A stretch of 50,438 bases of DNA from Lojkania enalia (GCA_010094045.1 ML986748.1:56627-107064), one strand, 5' to 3'; shown: positions 31,081 to 43,576, counted from the first letter of the stretch. Numbers and translations are program-made. The notes: generated from the sequence alone by a model not told the origin.

Positions 31081-33300
31081 ATTATATATTTTAGAAATAT
31101 AATATTCTAGATTTTCTATATAGTAAGGTAATATCTTCTATCTCTAATTATATTTCTAGTAGTATTAAAAACCCGTTTAATACTAACTCCTATAATCTAT
31201 ATTAGGAGAATATCTTTTATAATTTAAGTAAGCTGTAGATACTAATATTTATTTACTCTCTACTAGCCTAATATATTAAAGTTACAACTTTAAATAGAAG
31301 GTGTATTTAGATAACTTTCTCCTTCTTAATAAGTTAGTCCTTTCTCTTCTTCCTCTAACTCTCCCTCTCCCTCTCCCTCTCTCTCTCCCTCTTCTATATT
31401 ACTTAAATCCTAGTCTAGAAAACTTAAAGAGCTACTTAAAGATAAACGTTATAGAAATAGTTTATAAAACTACTTATTACTATATATTTATTAAAGTTAG
31501 AGTATTATAGATAAAATATAGTTTAGTATATCTTTATTATAGTAATTAAGATATTTAAGGAATTATTAGCGATAGGTTTTCTTATACTAAAAGTCCTAAG
31601 TCTTATTCTATAGTTATAGTTAGAAGCTAATATAATAAATAGTTATAATAAAAGTATCTTATATATTATAAACTTCTAGAATAGATTTAAGATTATTATA
31701 TAATTAAATAAGTAACTATACTTTATATCTATTTTTAAGTAGTATTTACTTAATTTAAATTAACCCTTCTCTACTATAGTTCTTACTACTATTAGCTAAT
31801 CTAAGTTATTCTCTATATCTTTAGCTAGATCTCTATTTATATTATCTAGGAAATCGAAGAGTCTATTATATATTTACTAAATATACTAGATCTAAGGCTT
31901 TATATTTTTATTAAATACTTTAGTTACCCTTTTAAAATTATTAAGTAGGTCTACAATTAGTATTAAATAATACTATTTAATAGTAGATAGTTAAAGTTAC
32001 TAGAAATTATAGAAATCTACTTTAGTATCCTTATTATTATTAGATCTTCGAGTAGAGATCTTTAAGTTGATTTTATATTAAAACTAGTTATTAATATATT
32101 ATTTAAGGTCTACTACTAGGTTATATATATTAAATGTCGAATTTTATCGAGTTAAGATATCTCTTATTATAGATAGCTAGTATTTAGGTGGTAGGAAGCC
32201 CTATAAAGTAATAAAACGCTTATAGTACTATTATAATTAATTGATTACTTTATAAATAGTTTAAATCTTACTAGAAATTAGTATATAATAACTATAATAA
32301 CTAACTATAATAAAAAGCTATACTTTATAAAGAGAATTTAAAATAGAAATCTATATTCGAATCTTATTTATATTATATTACTATAAAGTTCCTCCGTCTT
32401 CTATCTTTTTAGGGGGTGCGAGTTTAAGATAGTGAATAATTTTCTAAATAATAAGATTAATAATATAAGTAAGATATAGAATTATATTCTTCTTATAGTC
32501 CTATTTAATACTATCTTCGCGTAGTTTCTCTTATATTATATATATAAGTATACTATTATTAGTAGTATTATTATAGGTAACTACTAGCAATTATTATTAT
32601 ATATTTATATTTAATAGAATATATAGTACTTCTATTACTATAGAAGTACTAGTATAGCTTCCTTAAATAGGAATAAAATTAAATAGTTTCTCGTAGAACT
32701 CCTAGTCCTGATTAATATAGTACCCTTTTATTATAAGGAAACTAAGATAGTTCTTTATAAACTAGATATTAAACGCGATTAATATCTTTATACTTTAGTT
32801 AAAGTTATATAAAAGAGAAGATTAAACTACTATAACTTTATACTTAAATAGCCCTATAAAACTAAATCGGCTAATTAATATAGTACCTAGTTAGAGGAAC
32901 TAAATAAATTATTAAAAGGATAGGTAATATACTATTTAAAAAAACTAGTTATTATTAATAATAATATAGACTAGTTTATACTTAAAGGTACTAGTAGAAT
33001 ATAGTAATATAATTAGATCTTTATTATTAGAAGGCCTAATTATAGGTATATAGAACCTATTATACTTAGAAGCTAGAATTTTTAAATAGGTCTAGGATTT
33101 AAGATAATTTATTAGATATTTTATACTATTATAATTCTTATTTAAATATATAAGTTAAAAGTTATAGTAGTAATAGAATACAAATATATAACTATCTAGA
33201 AATTATATAACTTTTCTAAATTATTTCTAGATCTTACTATAATAAGTAGCTAAATTCTACTTTAATTTATTAAATATATTTAAAGGGTTCTAAACTTATA
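31080..33300 (-). pseudogene. hAT-superfamily transposase, RIP-inactivated
   Basis: Read from right to left. The central part near 32,050-32,150 resembles the 'TRWNS.Y.ML..AL.LR..I' block. Around 31,700-31,900 it reads like the 'LL..F...T......P.I.....Y..LFD.L' helix and 'YY.KTD....YLFN..TILNP..K' block. At 31,080-31,300 it carries the diagnostic C-terminal dimerisation domain: 'YLNTPSI', then two adjacent RIP stops where hAT proteins have the WW pair, then 'KDILLI' and 'GVSIKRVFNTTRNIIRDRR', the 'IPA.S...ERVFS.A.......R..L' motif. Between them a strongly charged Glu/Arg linker is encoded by the CT-rich tract at 31,340-31,396. The N-terminal zinc-finger region was not made out, and terminal repeats and the 8-bp duplication were not found. 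Confidence 0.72.
31340..31396. repeat. (CTCCCT)n-like tract inside the hAT gene
   Basis: An imperfect CT-rich microsatellite. On the minus strand it encodes alternating Glu and Arg in the hAT frame, so it is an expanded linker codon tract rather than independent DNA. It has stayed free of RIP because it holds no CA or TG. Confidence 0.75.
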
Positions 33301-33583
33301 GTATTAATTTCTACTATACTATCTATATTATAATAAACTCTATTTCCTCCTATTTATCTTTTTTATCTCCTATCCGCGGATATATAATTAGCTAATAGGT
33401 CTCTTAGAAACCTTAATGGGAAATCGATAGAGTATTAATTATAAAATACTAGATTTATATTAGTATTAATATAACTATAATAAAATTCTATAATAAAGAA
33501 TAGTAGAAATATTATAATATTACGGGTATATAAGGAGTTAGGGTTAATAATCGAGAGTATCTAGCTATAAATTATATTTGTAG

Positions 33584-33584
<1 letters not shown>

Positions 33585-33622
<38 letters not shown>

Positions 33623-33632
33623 NNNNNNNNNN

Positions 33633-33701
<69 letters not shown>
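33585..33701. repeat. (CTA)n microsatellite with assembly gap
   Basis: Uninterrupted CTA units on both sides of ten N (33,623-33,632). The true number of units is unknown because the assembly broke in the repeat. Confidence 0.97.
33623..33632. other. Assembly gap of 10 N
   Basis: Ten undetermined bases in the CTA repeat. The length is probably a placeholder. Confidence 0.98.
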
Positions 33702-34090
33702 ATATATATAAAACTCTAGTAAAATAGTAGTATATTATACTATTATATTAAGTATTTATTTTTAGAGATAATAGGTTTTATTACTAAACGGTATACTAAT
33801 ACTATACTCCTATTAGTATATAAGAATCTACTATAGTATATTATAGAATACTATAGTCTAGAAAATATTATAAAGTATAGTAAATTACTATTATTTAACG
33901 TACTATAATATACTATAAAATACTATAATATACTACCTAGAATCTAATAACTACCCTAGTCTATTTTACAATATACTACTATAATCTATAATATAGTATA
34001 ATATACTACTCTAGTTAATTAAGTTTATATATATAGGAAAGTAGTATAAATAAAATTTATATAGTATTAGAGAAGTATATTAGATTTCCT
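33702..34090. repeat. Low-complexity TACTATAATA repeats
   Basis: Many loose copies of 'TA(C/T)TATA(A/G)TATACTA' between 33,830 and 34,010. They could be a tandem repeat eroded by RIP. Nothing else is visible. Confidence 0.5.
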
Positions 34091-34099
34091 TCTACTAAC

Positions 34100-35120
34100 T
34101 ACTAGTAGTAAGGACTAAGCTAATCCTTATTTATTAAAGTATTATTATCTAAGAAACTATTAAAGTTAATTATATCTTTATCTAAGAAGCTTTTAAAAGT
34201 ACTATCTAACTTCTTACTTAATATCTTATACTTAGCTTTAATTTTAGAGTTATTATTAACCTCCTCTTTACACTTATCGCTTTTAATACCCTTAATATAG
34301 GGTAATTTCGAATTAAGAAGAAAATTATTATCAAATTAATTATATACTAATAGAGGCTTTTAATATTTAGAGTAGTAATTAGTATATATCTATAATAAAT
34401 AGATATAATAAAAAATATAATAAACTTACTTCTACTCTAGCTTTAAAATTATAGCTAACTCTTTTTTAAATAGTCCTTTAATAAACTCTTACTATTTATT
34501 TTAATTATCCTTACTTTTAAAACTATTATTTTATAGCTTAAAAAGGCTATCTTAGTATATCTTATATATAACCTTCTATATAGCCCTTCTAGAGCTATAT
34601 ACCTATAATAGACTATAAGCTAATTCTTATATAATAGATATATCTTTCTCTTAACTAGTAGCCTTTAATAGAACTATTTAGTAATATCTAAGACTAATCT
34701 TTTAGTTAATATACTCCTATTTTAAGTAGATAACCTTTAATCTTATTTCTAACTAATTATCTATTTACTTATAAGTATATATATATATATATAATAAATA
34801 ACTATAATAACTTATTAGTCTTATAATTATTAAAATACTTCTCTACTATAGCTTTAATAGTTTTATCTAATATCTTTTTTTTCTTCCCCTAGTACTATAT
34901 ATTTAGCACTTTTCTATAACTGCCTCTTCTTAGTATTTTTAGTAGAGTAATTAGCAGTATAGGTACTTTTAATAGCCTTTCCCTTAGTAGTAAACGATAT
35001 AGTCTTATCTCTCTATTAGATAGTACGCTTAGTATTATTAAGTATACTCTTAAAAGGTACTATAAAATTAGTTAAACAGCTTTTTTAAGAACTAGTTTAA
35101 CTATATAGTAAAAGAACGTA
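34100..35120 (-). pseudogene. Unidentified fossil reading frame, about 340 codons
   Basis: One minus-strand frame runs from about 35,120 to 34,100. The stops counted in it are TAA or TAG and are explained by Gln or Trp codons after RIP; no TGA or frame break was met. It is rich in Lys, Ser and Tyr, with intact stretches such as 'FTTKGKAIKSTYTANYSTKN' near the start and 'KILSKKLDSTFKSFLDKDII' near the end. No known domain is recognised, neither transposase, retroviral nor host family. It could be the N-terminal gene of an unknown transposon or a duplicated host gene. It lies upstream of the hAT gene on the same strand, separated by about 0.8 kb of repeats. Confidence 0.5.
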
Positions 35121-35611
35121 TTTAATTTTATAATCTTCTAACTACTAGCTTTATATTTATTAGTAAACTGTAATAAAAAACTAGTATAATTACTTACCTA
35201 TATTAACTTTACCTACTTATCTTAGTTAAAGTTAACTAGTAGCTCTAATAGCTTTAATAGCAGTAAGCTATCTAGACTATTAAGAAAATTATTATTAATA
35301 GACTCTACTTTAATAGTTAATATCTTATAGAAACTATAATAAAAATATATAATAAATCGAAGATTTAAAATTATACTAATAAGAATATAATAGGAAGAAG
35401 AGTTATAATAAGGTATCAGGCTTAATATAATAAGTATATATACTATCTACTAGTATAAATTAGATAGAAGTAATAATAAAATATATATATATCTAAATAA
35501 ATATAAAATATTAGTTAGTTTAGTATAAAAAACTATTATTAAAAAGCGTACTACTAGTTTTATAAAATAGTAAGTTATTATAATTTTTTATTATAGTATT
35601 CTTATAATATA
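35121..35611. other. AT-rich DNA without identifiable content
   Basis: Contains a short AT run near 35,480 and weak minus-strand coding-like stretches. It is the DNA into which family II copy 2 was inserted at TA (35,610-35,611). Confidence 0.4.
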
Positions 35612-37470
35612 ACGTATTTTATAAGCGAGTCGCCTACCTAAGCGAGTCGCCTACTTTTGCTAAGAAGTTATACCCTACCTACTTATAACGCGATGCAGCA
35701 ACTACCTTAACTTTAATTAATCTATTAAGAAGGTTAGGTATTACTAGCTATCTCAGCTATTAATTAAGATCAAATTTAGAGCGTATAAAGTACTACAGCT
35801 ACCTATAGTATCCCCTAAACGACGTTTAGAGACTGATATACTAGTAAACCTTTACAATACGATTGCGAGCTCAATTTAAAGAAGCTTACGAAGCTAGAAG
35901 AATCAACTATAATACAGTATATACTAGACCTATTATCTCGTAGATACCCTCCTATAATCGATAGTATACGAGATATAGCTAACTATTTACTCAGAGCTCG
36001 CTCTATAGACTAGATCGGTAAAAACTAGCTAATAAACTTTATTAATCGCATTTCTAAGCTTAAAACATGCTTCTATTAAAAATACAACTATTAAAGAGCT
36101 CTCTATAAGGATCCTAAAGTTATTAGTAGCTGGTTCGACCTAGTATGTAATACTAAAGTAAAGTATAGTATTACTAATAATAATATTTATAATTTTAACG
36201 AGATAAGCTTTTAGATAGGTATTATATCTACTAGTAAAGTAGTTACTAGTACTGAGCTATTAGCTAGTCGACTAAAATTACTACAGCCAGGCGATTATAA
36301 GTAGATAATAGTTATTTAGGCTATTAGCGCTTGCGGTAATACTATCCTACTATTTATTATATTTGCTAGCAAGCAGTACCTCTCTACATAGTATTAGGGC
36401 GATAATATACTACCTAGAGGAGTAATCGCGTTAAGTAATAGTAGATAGACAAATAATAAGCTCGCGATTAAATGGCTAGAGCGTTTTAATTAGTATATAA
36501 AGTAGTATATAGTAGGCGCTTATCGTCTGCTAGTTATTAATAGCTATAAGAGCTATAGGTCTACTAAGTTTTAGCTACTCTATAAAGAGAAGGATATTAT
36601 TCTATTATATATGCTAGCATATTTATCACATCTACTATAGCCTCTAGATATAGGCTGTTTCTTGCTATTAAAGAAAGTATATAGGCGTAAGATTGATAAG
36701 CTTATATAAGCTAGTATCTACTATATTATAAAGCTTAACTTTCTACTAACCTTTCGCACAGTATACTATATCAGCGCTCTATTACTAAGGCTAATATATG
36801 CGCAAGCTTTCGAGGTACTAGTTTAAAACTATATAATCCTAATATAGTACTATTAAAGCTTAATATTAAGCTTCGTACTCTATTATTACTACTAGCAGCT
36901 AGTTGCCTCTAGGAGTTAAAAACACCAACTAACGCCGTCGAACTAGGGTCTTAAATAATACTAATTTAAGACCGTATTACTAAGTATTAGAATAGCTCAT
37001 CTACTACAATTAATAATTCTCTTAATTCGCTTACTAAAAGTGCTACGTAGATAGCTTATTTACGCGTACTATTTTAGCGTTAGGTTGGTTAGCTTTAAGA
37101 AGTAAATAAGGCTCTATCGCAGCGCAAAAAGCGATCAAAAAAGGTTCTATAGAAGTAAGGTAGTCTTACTAAGGCTGAAGCTGCTGAGATAGCTGCTTAA
37201 AAGGAGGTAGATAAGCAGCTAGAGGATAAAGTACGTGTAGGTAGGAAGCGCAGAAGAGCGGGCACGCTGTACTAGAAGCGCTACAGCCGCTACAGCAAGC
37301 CTAGACATAATACTAGAACTTACACAGTAGTAGATAAATAGTATATCTATCCCCTATTAAATTATTATAGTAATACCTATAGGCGTTATCGCGATACACG
37401 CCTCTAAATATAGAGATAGCTAATAAGGTAGGCGACTCGCTTAGGTGGGCAACTCGCTTGTGAAATACAT
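35612..37470 (+). mobile_element. Pogo family II, copy 2, complete, lightly mutated
   Basis: An 1,859-bp element flanked by TA on both sides (35,610-35,611 and 37,471-37,472). In the left end TAAGCGAGTCGCCTAC occurs at 35,622 and at 35,639, exactly 17 bp apart, followed by TTTTGCTAAGAA; the right end mirrors this. It is less AT-rich than copy 1. The two copies give a direct record of RIP changes in one family. Confidence 0.9.
35870..37340 (+). pseudogene. Transposase of pogo family II copy 2
   Basis: Fot1/pogo DDE transposase. From about 36,300 the frame gives 'ISACGNTI', 'NKLAIKWLERFNQYIK', 'AYRLLVINSYKSYRSTKF', 'KDIILLYMLAYLSHLL.PLDIGCF.LLKK' and 'KLNFLLTF'. These are the catalytic 'LLI.DGH.SH', 'PAHSSH.LQPLD.GCF.PLK' and 'FLPAF' blocks with RIP replacements (His to Tyr, Pro to Leu, Asp to Asn). 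The C-terminal tail is rich in Arg, Lys and Glu. The N-terminal half lies upstream of 36,300. Several in-frame TAG and TAA make it inactive. Confidence 0.82.
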
Positions 37471-37726
37471 TATATCTAAATATCTTATTAACTTTACTTT
37501 ATAATTTTAATTTAGTACTAGCTTTTAGTATATATATATCTTAGTATCTATATTTATATTTTAGGTATCTATTAATAAATCTTAACTTAGCTTTATACTA
37601 TTAATCTTAATTATTAATATTAACTACTCTACTCTACTACTATTAATATATAATATCTTATACTTAAAGAATAGTATAATTTAAAATCGTTCTAATAGGT
37701 AATAAATCTCTTTAAAAGTATCTTAC

Positions 37727-38238
37727 TATTATAAATATAGAACGCTAAGAGGTACCGCCTCTATAGCTAGGGCTTAATCTAATATTAGCTACTATATAGG
37801 TTAACTCAGACGAGGACTAATAGGATAATAATAGATAGACGTATATTAGGAACTAATTATTAAATAGTAAGTAGTAGGACTGTAGGAACTGGAGAGATAA
37901 TTAGCTAGATAATAAAGTATAGTATAACCTATATATATAATAATAGTAGAAGTATTAGGTATAGTAGATTAGACCTAACAGACCTAATAAACCTAATAAG
38001 CTAGGTTTAGCAGTTTTAGATCTAACTATATAAGATAGAAAATCTTTTTAGAAGATTAAATTCTATATAATTATTCTTATAAATTTATCTTATTACTAAG
38101 TTAGACTTTTAAGAATATATTTATTATATTTAAAGAACCGGCGATTTTAATACTCTCTCTTTACTAAAGCTACTACCTTTAACCAACCTAATATAAATAA
38201 GGTCCCGGTATATATACGACTACAACGGTAGTTATTAT
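37727..38238 (+). repeat. Gypsy-2 5' LTR
   Basis: Its first 450 bases match 46,085-46,534. The end is placed by the sequence GTAGTTATTATA and is uncertain because the partner LTR is cut. It is somewhat less mutated than the 3' LTR. Confidence 0.75.
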
Positions 38239-40928
38239 ATATACTAGTAGTATATAGGTTAGTAATATAATAACTATCTAATATTAAGAGAATAGAAACT
38301 ATCTAAAAATATCTACTATATTATAAAATTAAGTTATAATAATTTAAAAGCTGTAAACTCTAGAAAAAGCTATAGTATAGAGAGTATAAAAATAAGAGAC
38401 CTATATTATATAGATATAATATAAGCTAGCTGTAGCTAGAGCTAACCTGGCTAAAGCTAAATAATAAGTATAAACTAAAATAGCTTTATTAAAAAAGTTT
38501 AATAGTAAGAAAGAATATATTAACTCTTTTCTTATATTAATAGAGCTGTACTTTAGGTTTAATAGTACAACCTTCTTCTTAGATAAGGATAAGATCTTAG
38601 CTATAATAATAAATATAGAAGAGATACTACTAGTATAAGCTAAACTATTTATAGTAGATTAGCTAGAGAATAGAGGTAATACTAAGAAGATTAAAGAATT
38701 TATAGATAAACTCTTTAAGAGCTAGGAAGAATTTAAAAATAAGGTCCGAAACGTCTTTAGGGAAATAGATATAGAATAGAAAGTATAAAGAAAGCTACTA
38801 AAACTAACTTAAATTAAGAGAGTAATAGATTATACTATAGAGTTTTAGAGATTTAGTACTAGACTAGAATAGGATAATAGTATATTAGTAGGAATATTCT
38901 ATAAAGGGCTTAAAGATAAAGTTAAGAACGACCTAGCTAGGAAAGAAAGGCTAATAGAGCTGTTAGAAATAATTAAATTAGTAGTTAAGATTAATAACTA
39001 TTAATACGAATAGGAAATAGAAAAATAATTTTAGCCGTAAATATTCGTACTAACTAAGAAGGAAAATAAGACGGTACTATAGGATAGTAATCTAATAGTC
39101 CTTAGAAAAATTAAAAAGGATAGGAGAAAGAACTACTAATAATCAAGAATAAGTAATCTTAAAAAAGAAAGGCTTAAAAAGAGAGCGTACCTTCTATATA
39201 GATAAAAAGGTTACTATACAAAAGAATATTTAAATAAGAAGAAGAAAGCCTAAATAAAAACTGTATAACCTACTAATAGATACTAATAACTAATACGGTA
39301 CTAGATATATTATATAAATAATAGATATAGAACGTACTATTTAATAAAGAAAGGAAGCAATTGTTAACTACAGCTAAGAAGAGTAGTAATAGTTATCAGA
39401 TATATAGAATATCTATTAGAAGTACTATAGCTCGATAGTATATTAATTCTAGAAAGAATAAAATAAAAGAAGTACTAGATCTATAATAAAATATACTAGA
39501 TAAAACTATACCTCTAGGAATATTAGAATATACTATTTAAAGAAGTAACATTTTAAGATAGCTAGAGTATATTAGAAACTATAGTAAAATTAGTAGGAAG
39601 AATTATAGATAAAGAAATATTCGAGTATATATAGGAAATATATTAAAGCTACCCTATAAAATAGGTAAAAGGTAAGAAAGGGAAATATATACTACCTTAT
39701 AAAAACAGCTGTAAAAAAGATTAGACCAGCTATTACCAGGATAATTATTTAATATATAAAAGTATTAAAATAAAGCTAGAAGTATAGTTAAGAATAAATA
39801 TATAAATATTACCTAAAATCTTATTATTTTAGAATAAAATAGAAAATTATATAGAAAATAGGTACTATTAGATTTATAAAAGTCTAATTTGCCTTAAAAT
39901 AGAGTATTTATACTAGCTTAGTAAAATTATTATAGAAGTTAAAGAGTTAAGAAAGTTAGTTTTAGAAGTAAGAGAGATATAGAGAGATATTAGAAGATAT
40001 TTTAATATTACAGCTTATAAGATAGTAGGAGTAAATATACCTAAAGAAGAAGAATATTATAAAAATAATATATATTTAGAGGAATATAAAGTTTTAAACT
40101 AGAAATAATATATAGTTAAATTCTAGTACTATTAAAATATATTTAGAGTATTTAGATAGTAAAAATTAGATAAAGATTACTAACTAATTAAATAGTAATA
40201 GTATTTCTTAGAATAGAAGTATAAGATATATAGTAAATAGGTAAAGGCTGCCTATACTTAAGGACTATAGATAAAGTATAATATAGATAGATATCTACTA
40301 TATAGAGGAGAAAAAGAGAAGGTAGAGTTCTTCCCATCTTAGTTAAAAAACTAAGTAGCCTCTAAAGTAATAACTATACTAAGGAACTAGGTAGAAAAGC
40401 TGTTAGAAGAGTTACTAGTATAGTATCCTTATATATAGTACTCTAAATAGAATTTAATAGGAAGACGTTTAAAATACTATTTAATAGTAAAGCTTTAAAT
40501 ATATTTATATTAGCGTAATAAATTTATAAGAATAATATAGAGTAGAGGGAAAAAGTAGTATCTTATATAATATACCTAGTAGACGACAAGCTAATAGACT
40601 ATAGTAGAGGAATTGTACTAATAGGAACTAAGAAGTAAGTACTTAATATTATAGGATATACTAATATAAGAAGTATCGATATTATAAACCTAGGAAAATT
40701 TAATATATTACTAGGTATAGACTAACTAGTTAAATATAATCCTAGAGTAGATTAATAGTAAGAGATAGTTTATAAGCTATAGAGCCGGTCTAAAATAGAA
40801 CGGGTAGTAGAATAGTATAGGGTAAGACGTTTCTTAAGTCTACAGTTAATATAGAAAGTATTAGTAGCTATAATAGTTAGACATTTTAAAAAAATAAAAT
40901 AGATGCTAAATATTATTATAGTTCGAAA

Positions 40929-41003
40929 AGTATATAAGAAATTATAGAATAAAAGTATATAAGAAATTATAGAATAAAAGTATATAAGAAATTATAGAAT
41001 AAA
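40929..41003. repeat. 25-bp tandem triplication in Gypsy-2 pol
   Basis: Three identical units of AGTATATAAGAAATTATAGAATAAA, followed by the first bases of a fourth. Since 25 is not a multiple of three, expansion from one unit would shift the reading frame. Perfect identity points to an origin after most RIP mutation. Confidence 0.9.
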
Positions 41004-42210
41004 AGTATATTTTAAGAAATTTAAGAAGATTATAGCGAATTTATAGGGCTATATAAAGAAGTAGAGAATAGAGGATTATTTAAGTACGAGGAATATAACT
41101 ATAAAATTATTATTAAAGATAAAGAAAAACTAAAATCTAGTCTAATATATAACTTAAACTAAAAATAAAGAGAAGAACTTAGGAAGTATATCTAAAAGAA
41201 TTTAGTAAGGGGATATATATAACTAAGCTAGAGTAAAATAGTATTACCTATATTATTTATACTAAAGAAAAATAGTAAACTAAAATTATATATAGATTAT
41301 AAATAATTAAATAATATAATTAAAAAGAATAGATATTTATTATCTAGGATAATAGAGCTTATAAGTTAGTTATAAAAAGCTAAGTAGTTTATAAAGTTTA
41401 ATATAAAAGAAGGATATTACTAAATTTAAATAAAAGAGGGCTATAAATAGAAAATAATATTTAAAATAAGATAAGATCTTTTTAAATATCTAGTAATACT
41501 ATTTAGACTTATAAATATACTAGTAACCTTCTAAGTAGTTATAAATAACGTATTAAGAAAATACTTAGATATATTTATAATAGTATATCTAGACGATATT
41601 TTAGTCTATATAAATAGATTGCTAAGAGAGTATAAAGAATATATTAGAAAAGTATTAGTAAAACTATAAGAGTATAAATTACTTATAGTTTTAAAAAAAT
41701 ACGAGTTTTATAAAATAGAAATAGGGTTCTTAAGATTTTAAATATCTAGAGACGGTATTAAAATAGAATAAGAAAAGGTTAAAGTAATACTAGAATAGCT
41801 AGTATCTACCTTAATTAAATAAATCTAATTCTTTTTAAACTTTACGAATTTCTATAGAAAATTTATAAGTAGGTACTCTAGAATAGTAGCACCTTTAATA
41901 GAGATTACTAAGAAAGAAAAAAAGGTTTAAATAGCTAAAAGTATAGTAAAAAGCCTTTAAAAAATTAAAAGCCTGCTTTACCTTAATATTAATACTAAAG
42001 ATACTAGACCTAGAAAAGTAATTCTAAGTAGAAACTAATGCTTTAGATAAAGTATTAGGCGCTTACTTAAGTTAGTAAGACGAAGATAGAAAGTAGAAGC
42101 TATAAGCCTACTTTTTAAGAAAAATAAAACTAGAAGAATTTAACTATAATATATATAATAAAGAGTTATTAGTAATTATTAAAATATTAAAAGAATAGTA
42201 AATATACCTA

Positions 42211-43576
42211 TATTACAGAATTAGCTTCTACTTAATTCTATATTACCTCGCCTATTACGTATAGACCCAAACCTCTAATATATATATATATATAACCTAA
42301 TATCTATCTTCTTTCTCTCTTTATCTAGACGTCTTAAACTATTATAGTAGTAGATATTAGTTATCTATATAGCTTAATCTAATACTCGTTTATCTAGTAT
42401 TAATAATCCGATATACGTTACTGTAATATTATATCTAGATTCTTAATTAAGCGCTAGGGTCTAATTTAAGTATATTCCTAGACGTTTATAATAATACTAT
42501 ACTAACCTAATCTAATTTCTAGTATAATACTACTATATAAACCGACCTAATCTCTAGTATAATACTATTATATAATAATAACCGGTTGCGCCGATATATC
42601 TATAACCTAACCTAATTCCTAGTATAGTACTACTATACGATAACAACTAATTGCGCTAATATACCTACAATCTAATTTAATCTCTAATATAGTACTACTA
42701 TATAAACTAAACTAACCTAATTCCTAATATAATAGTACTATACGATAATAACCGGTCGCGCTAATATACCTATAATCTAACCTAATCTCTAATATAGTAC
42801 TATTATTAACTACTAGTCGCGCTAATATATATATAACTAACCTAATCTCTAATATAGTACTACTATACGATAATAACTAAATATACTAATATACCTATAA
42901 CTAGACTTAACCCCTAATATAGTACTACTATATAACGATAATAGACTATGCTAATATATCTATAATATAGCCTAAATTCTCTAAATTTAGTCTAGATTCT
43001 ATAAATTTCTACTAAATCCCGGGAAATTTTTTAGGAGGAGCTAGAGTAGAGGTATAGACTAAAAGGCTACTATAAAGAGTGTTCTAGAGTACTACGAGAC
43101 GGACTATTAAAGTAAGATAAGTAGAGATATATATTTCTAGTCTAAATAAAGGCTAGAGCGTAGATAAATAATAGAAGTCTAGTTTTACTAGAAGGCGACA
43201 AGTTAGTAATATATAGTTTAGTAAGGAGGCTTCTATAGATAGCGTTTATAGAAGTAAAGCCTAAGTAGAGGCTAGAGTTAGAATAATAAGCTGGAATTTT
43301 TCTACCCTTCCCTCCCCTTTATACTCTTATAGGAGCTTAATAATAGAAGGGGGGTACTATTACAGAATCAGCTTCTACCTAATCCTATACTACCTTACCT
43401 ATTATATATAGACCTAAACCTCTAATATATATATATATATAACTTAATATCTATCTTCTTTTTCTTTTTATTTAGACGTTTTAAACTATTATAATAGTAG
43501 TATATTAGTTATCTATATAGTTTAATCTAATACTTATTTATCTAGTATTAATAATCTAATATATATTACTATAACA
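42211..43576 (+). mobile_element. 1,366-bp non-autonomous LTR element (TRIM-like 1)
   Basis: LTRs of 218-219 bp (42,211-42,428 and 43,358-43,576) begin TATTACAGAAT and end TATAACA. A perfect 5-bp target duplication ACCTA flanks it (42,206-42,210 and 43,577-43,581). The polypurine tract AGAAGGGGGGTAC abuts the second LTR, giving a plus orientation. The internal 929 bp have no retroviral genes and are half filled by a tandem repeat. LTR length, ends and tract resemble those of the 962-bp element at 21,645, but the sequences differ. Confidence 0.85.
42490..42970. repeat. Satellite-like tandem repeat inside TRIM-like 1
   Basis: About eight units around 'AATATAGTACTACTATA' spaced mostly 60-67 bp, two at about 36 bp. 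Between them recurs 'CGATAATAACCGG(T/C)(C/T)GCGCTAATATACCTATAA'. CG-containing parts have survived better than their surroundings. No coding potential is seen. Confidence 0.75.

Noticed and set aside
31301..31510. 69-codon plus-strand frame rich in Leu and Pro
   Set aside because: It is the reverse of the charged linker of the hAT transposase, read from a CT microsatellite.
33585..33701. Possible CRISPR-like or satellite array
   Set aside because: Plain CTA trinucleotide repeat without spacers; fungi have no CRISPR arrays.
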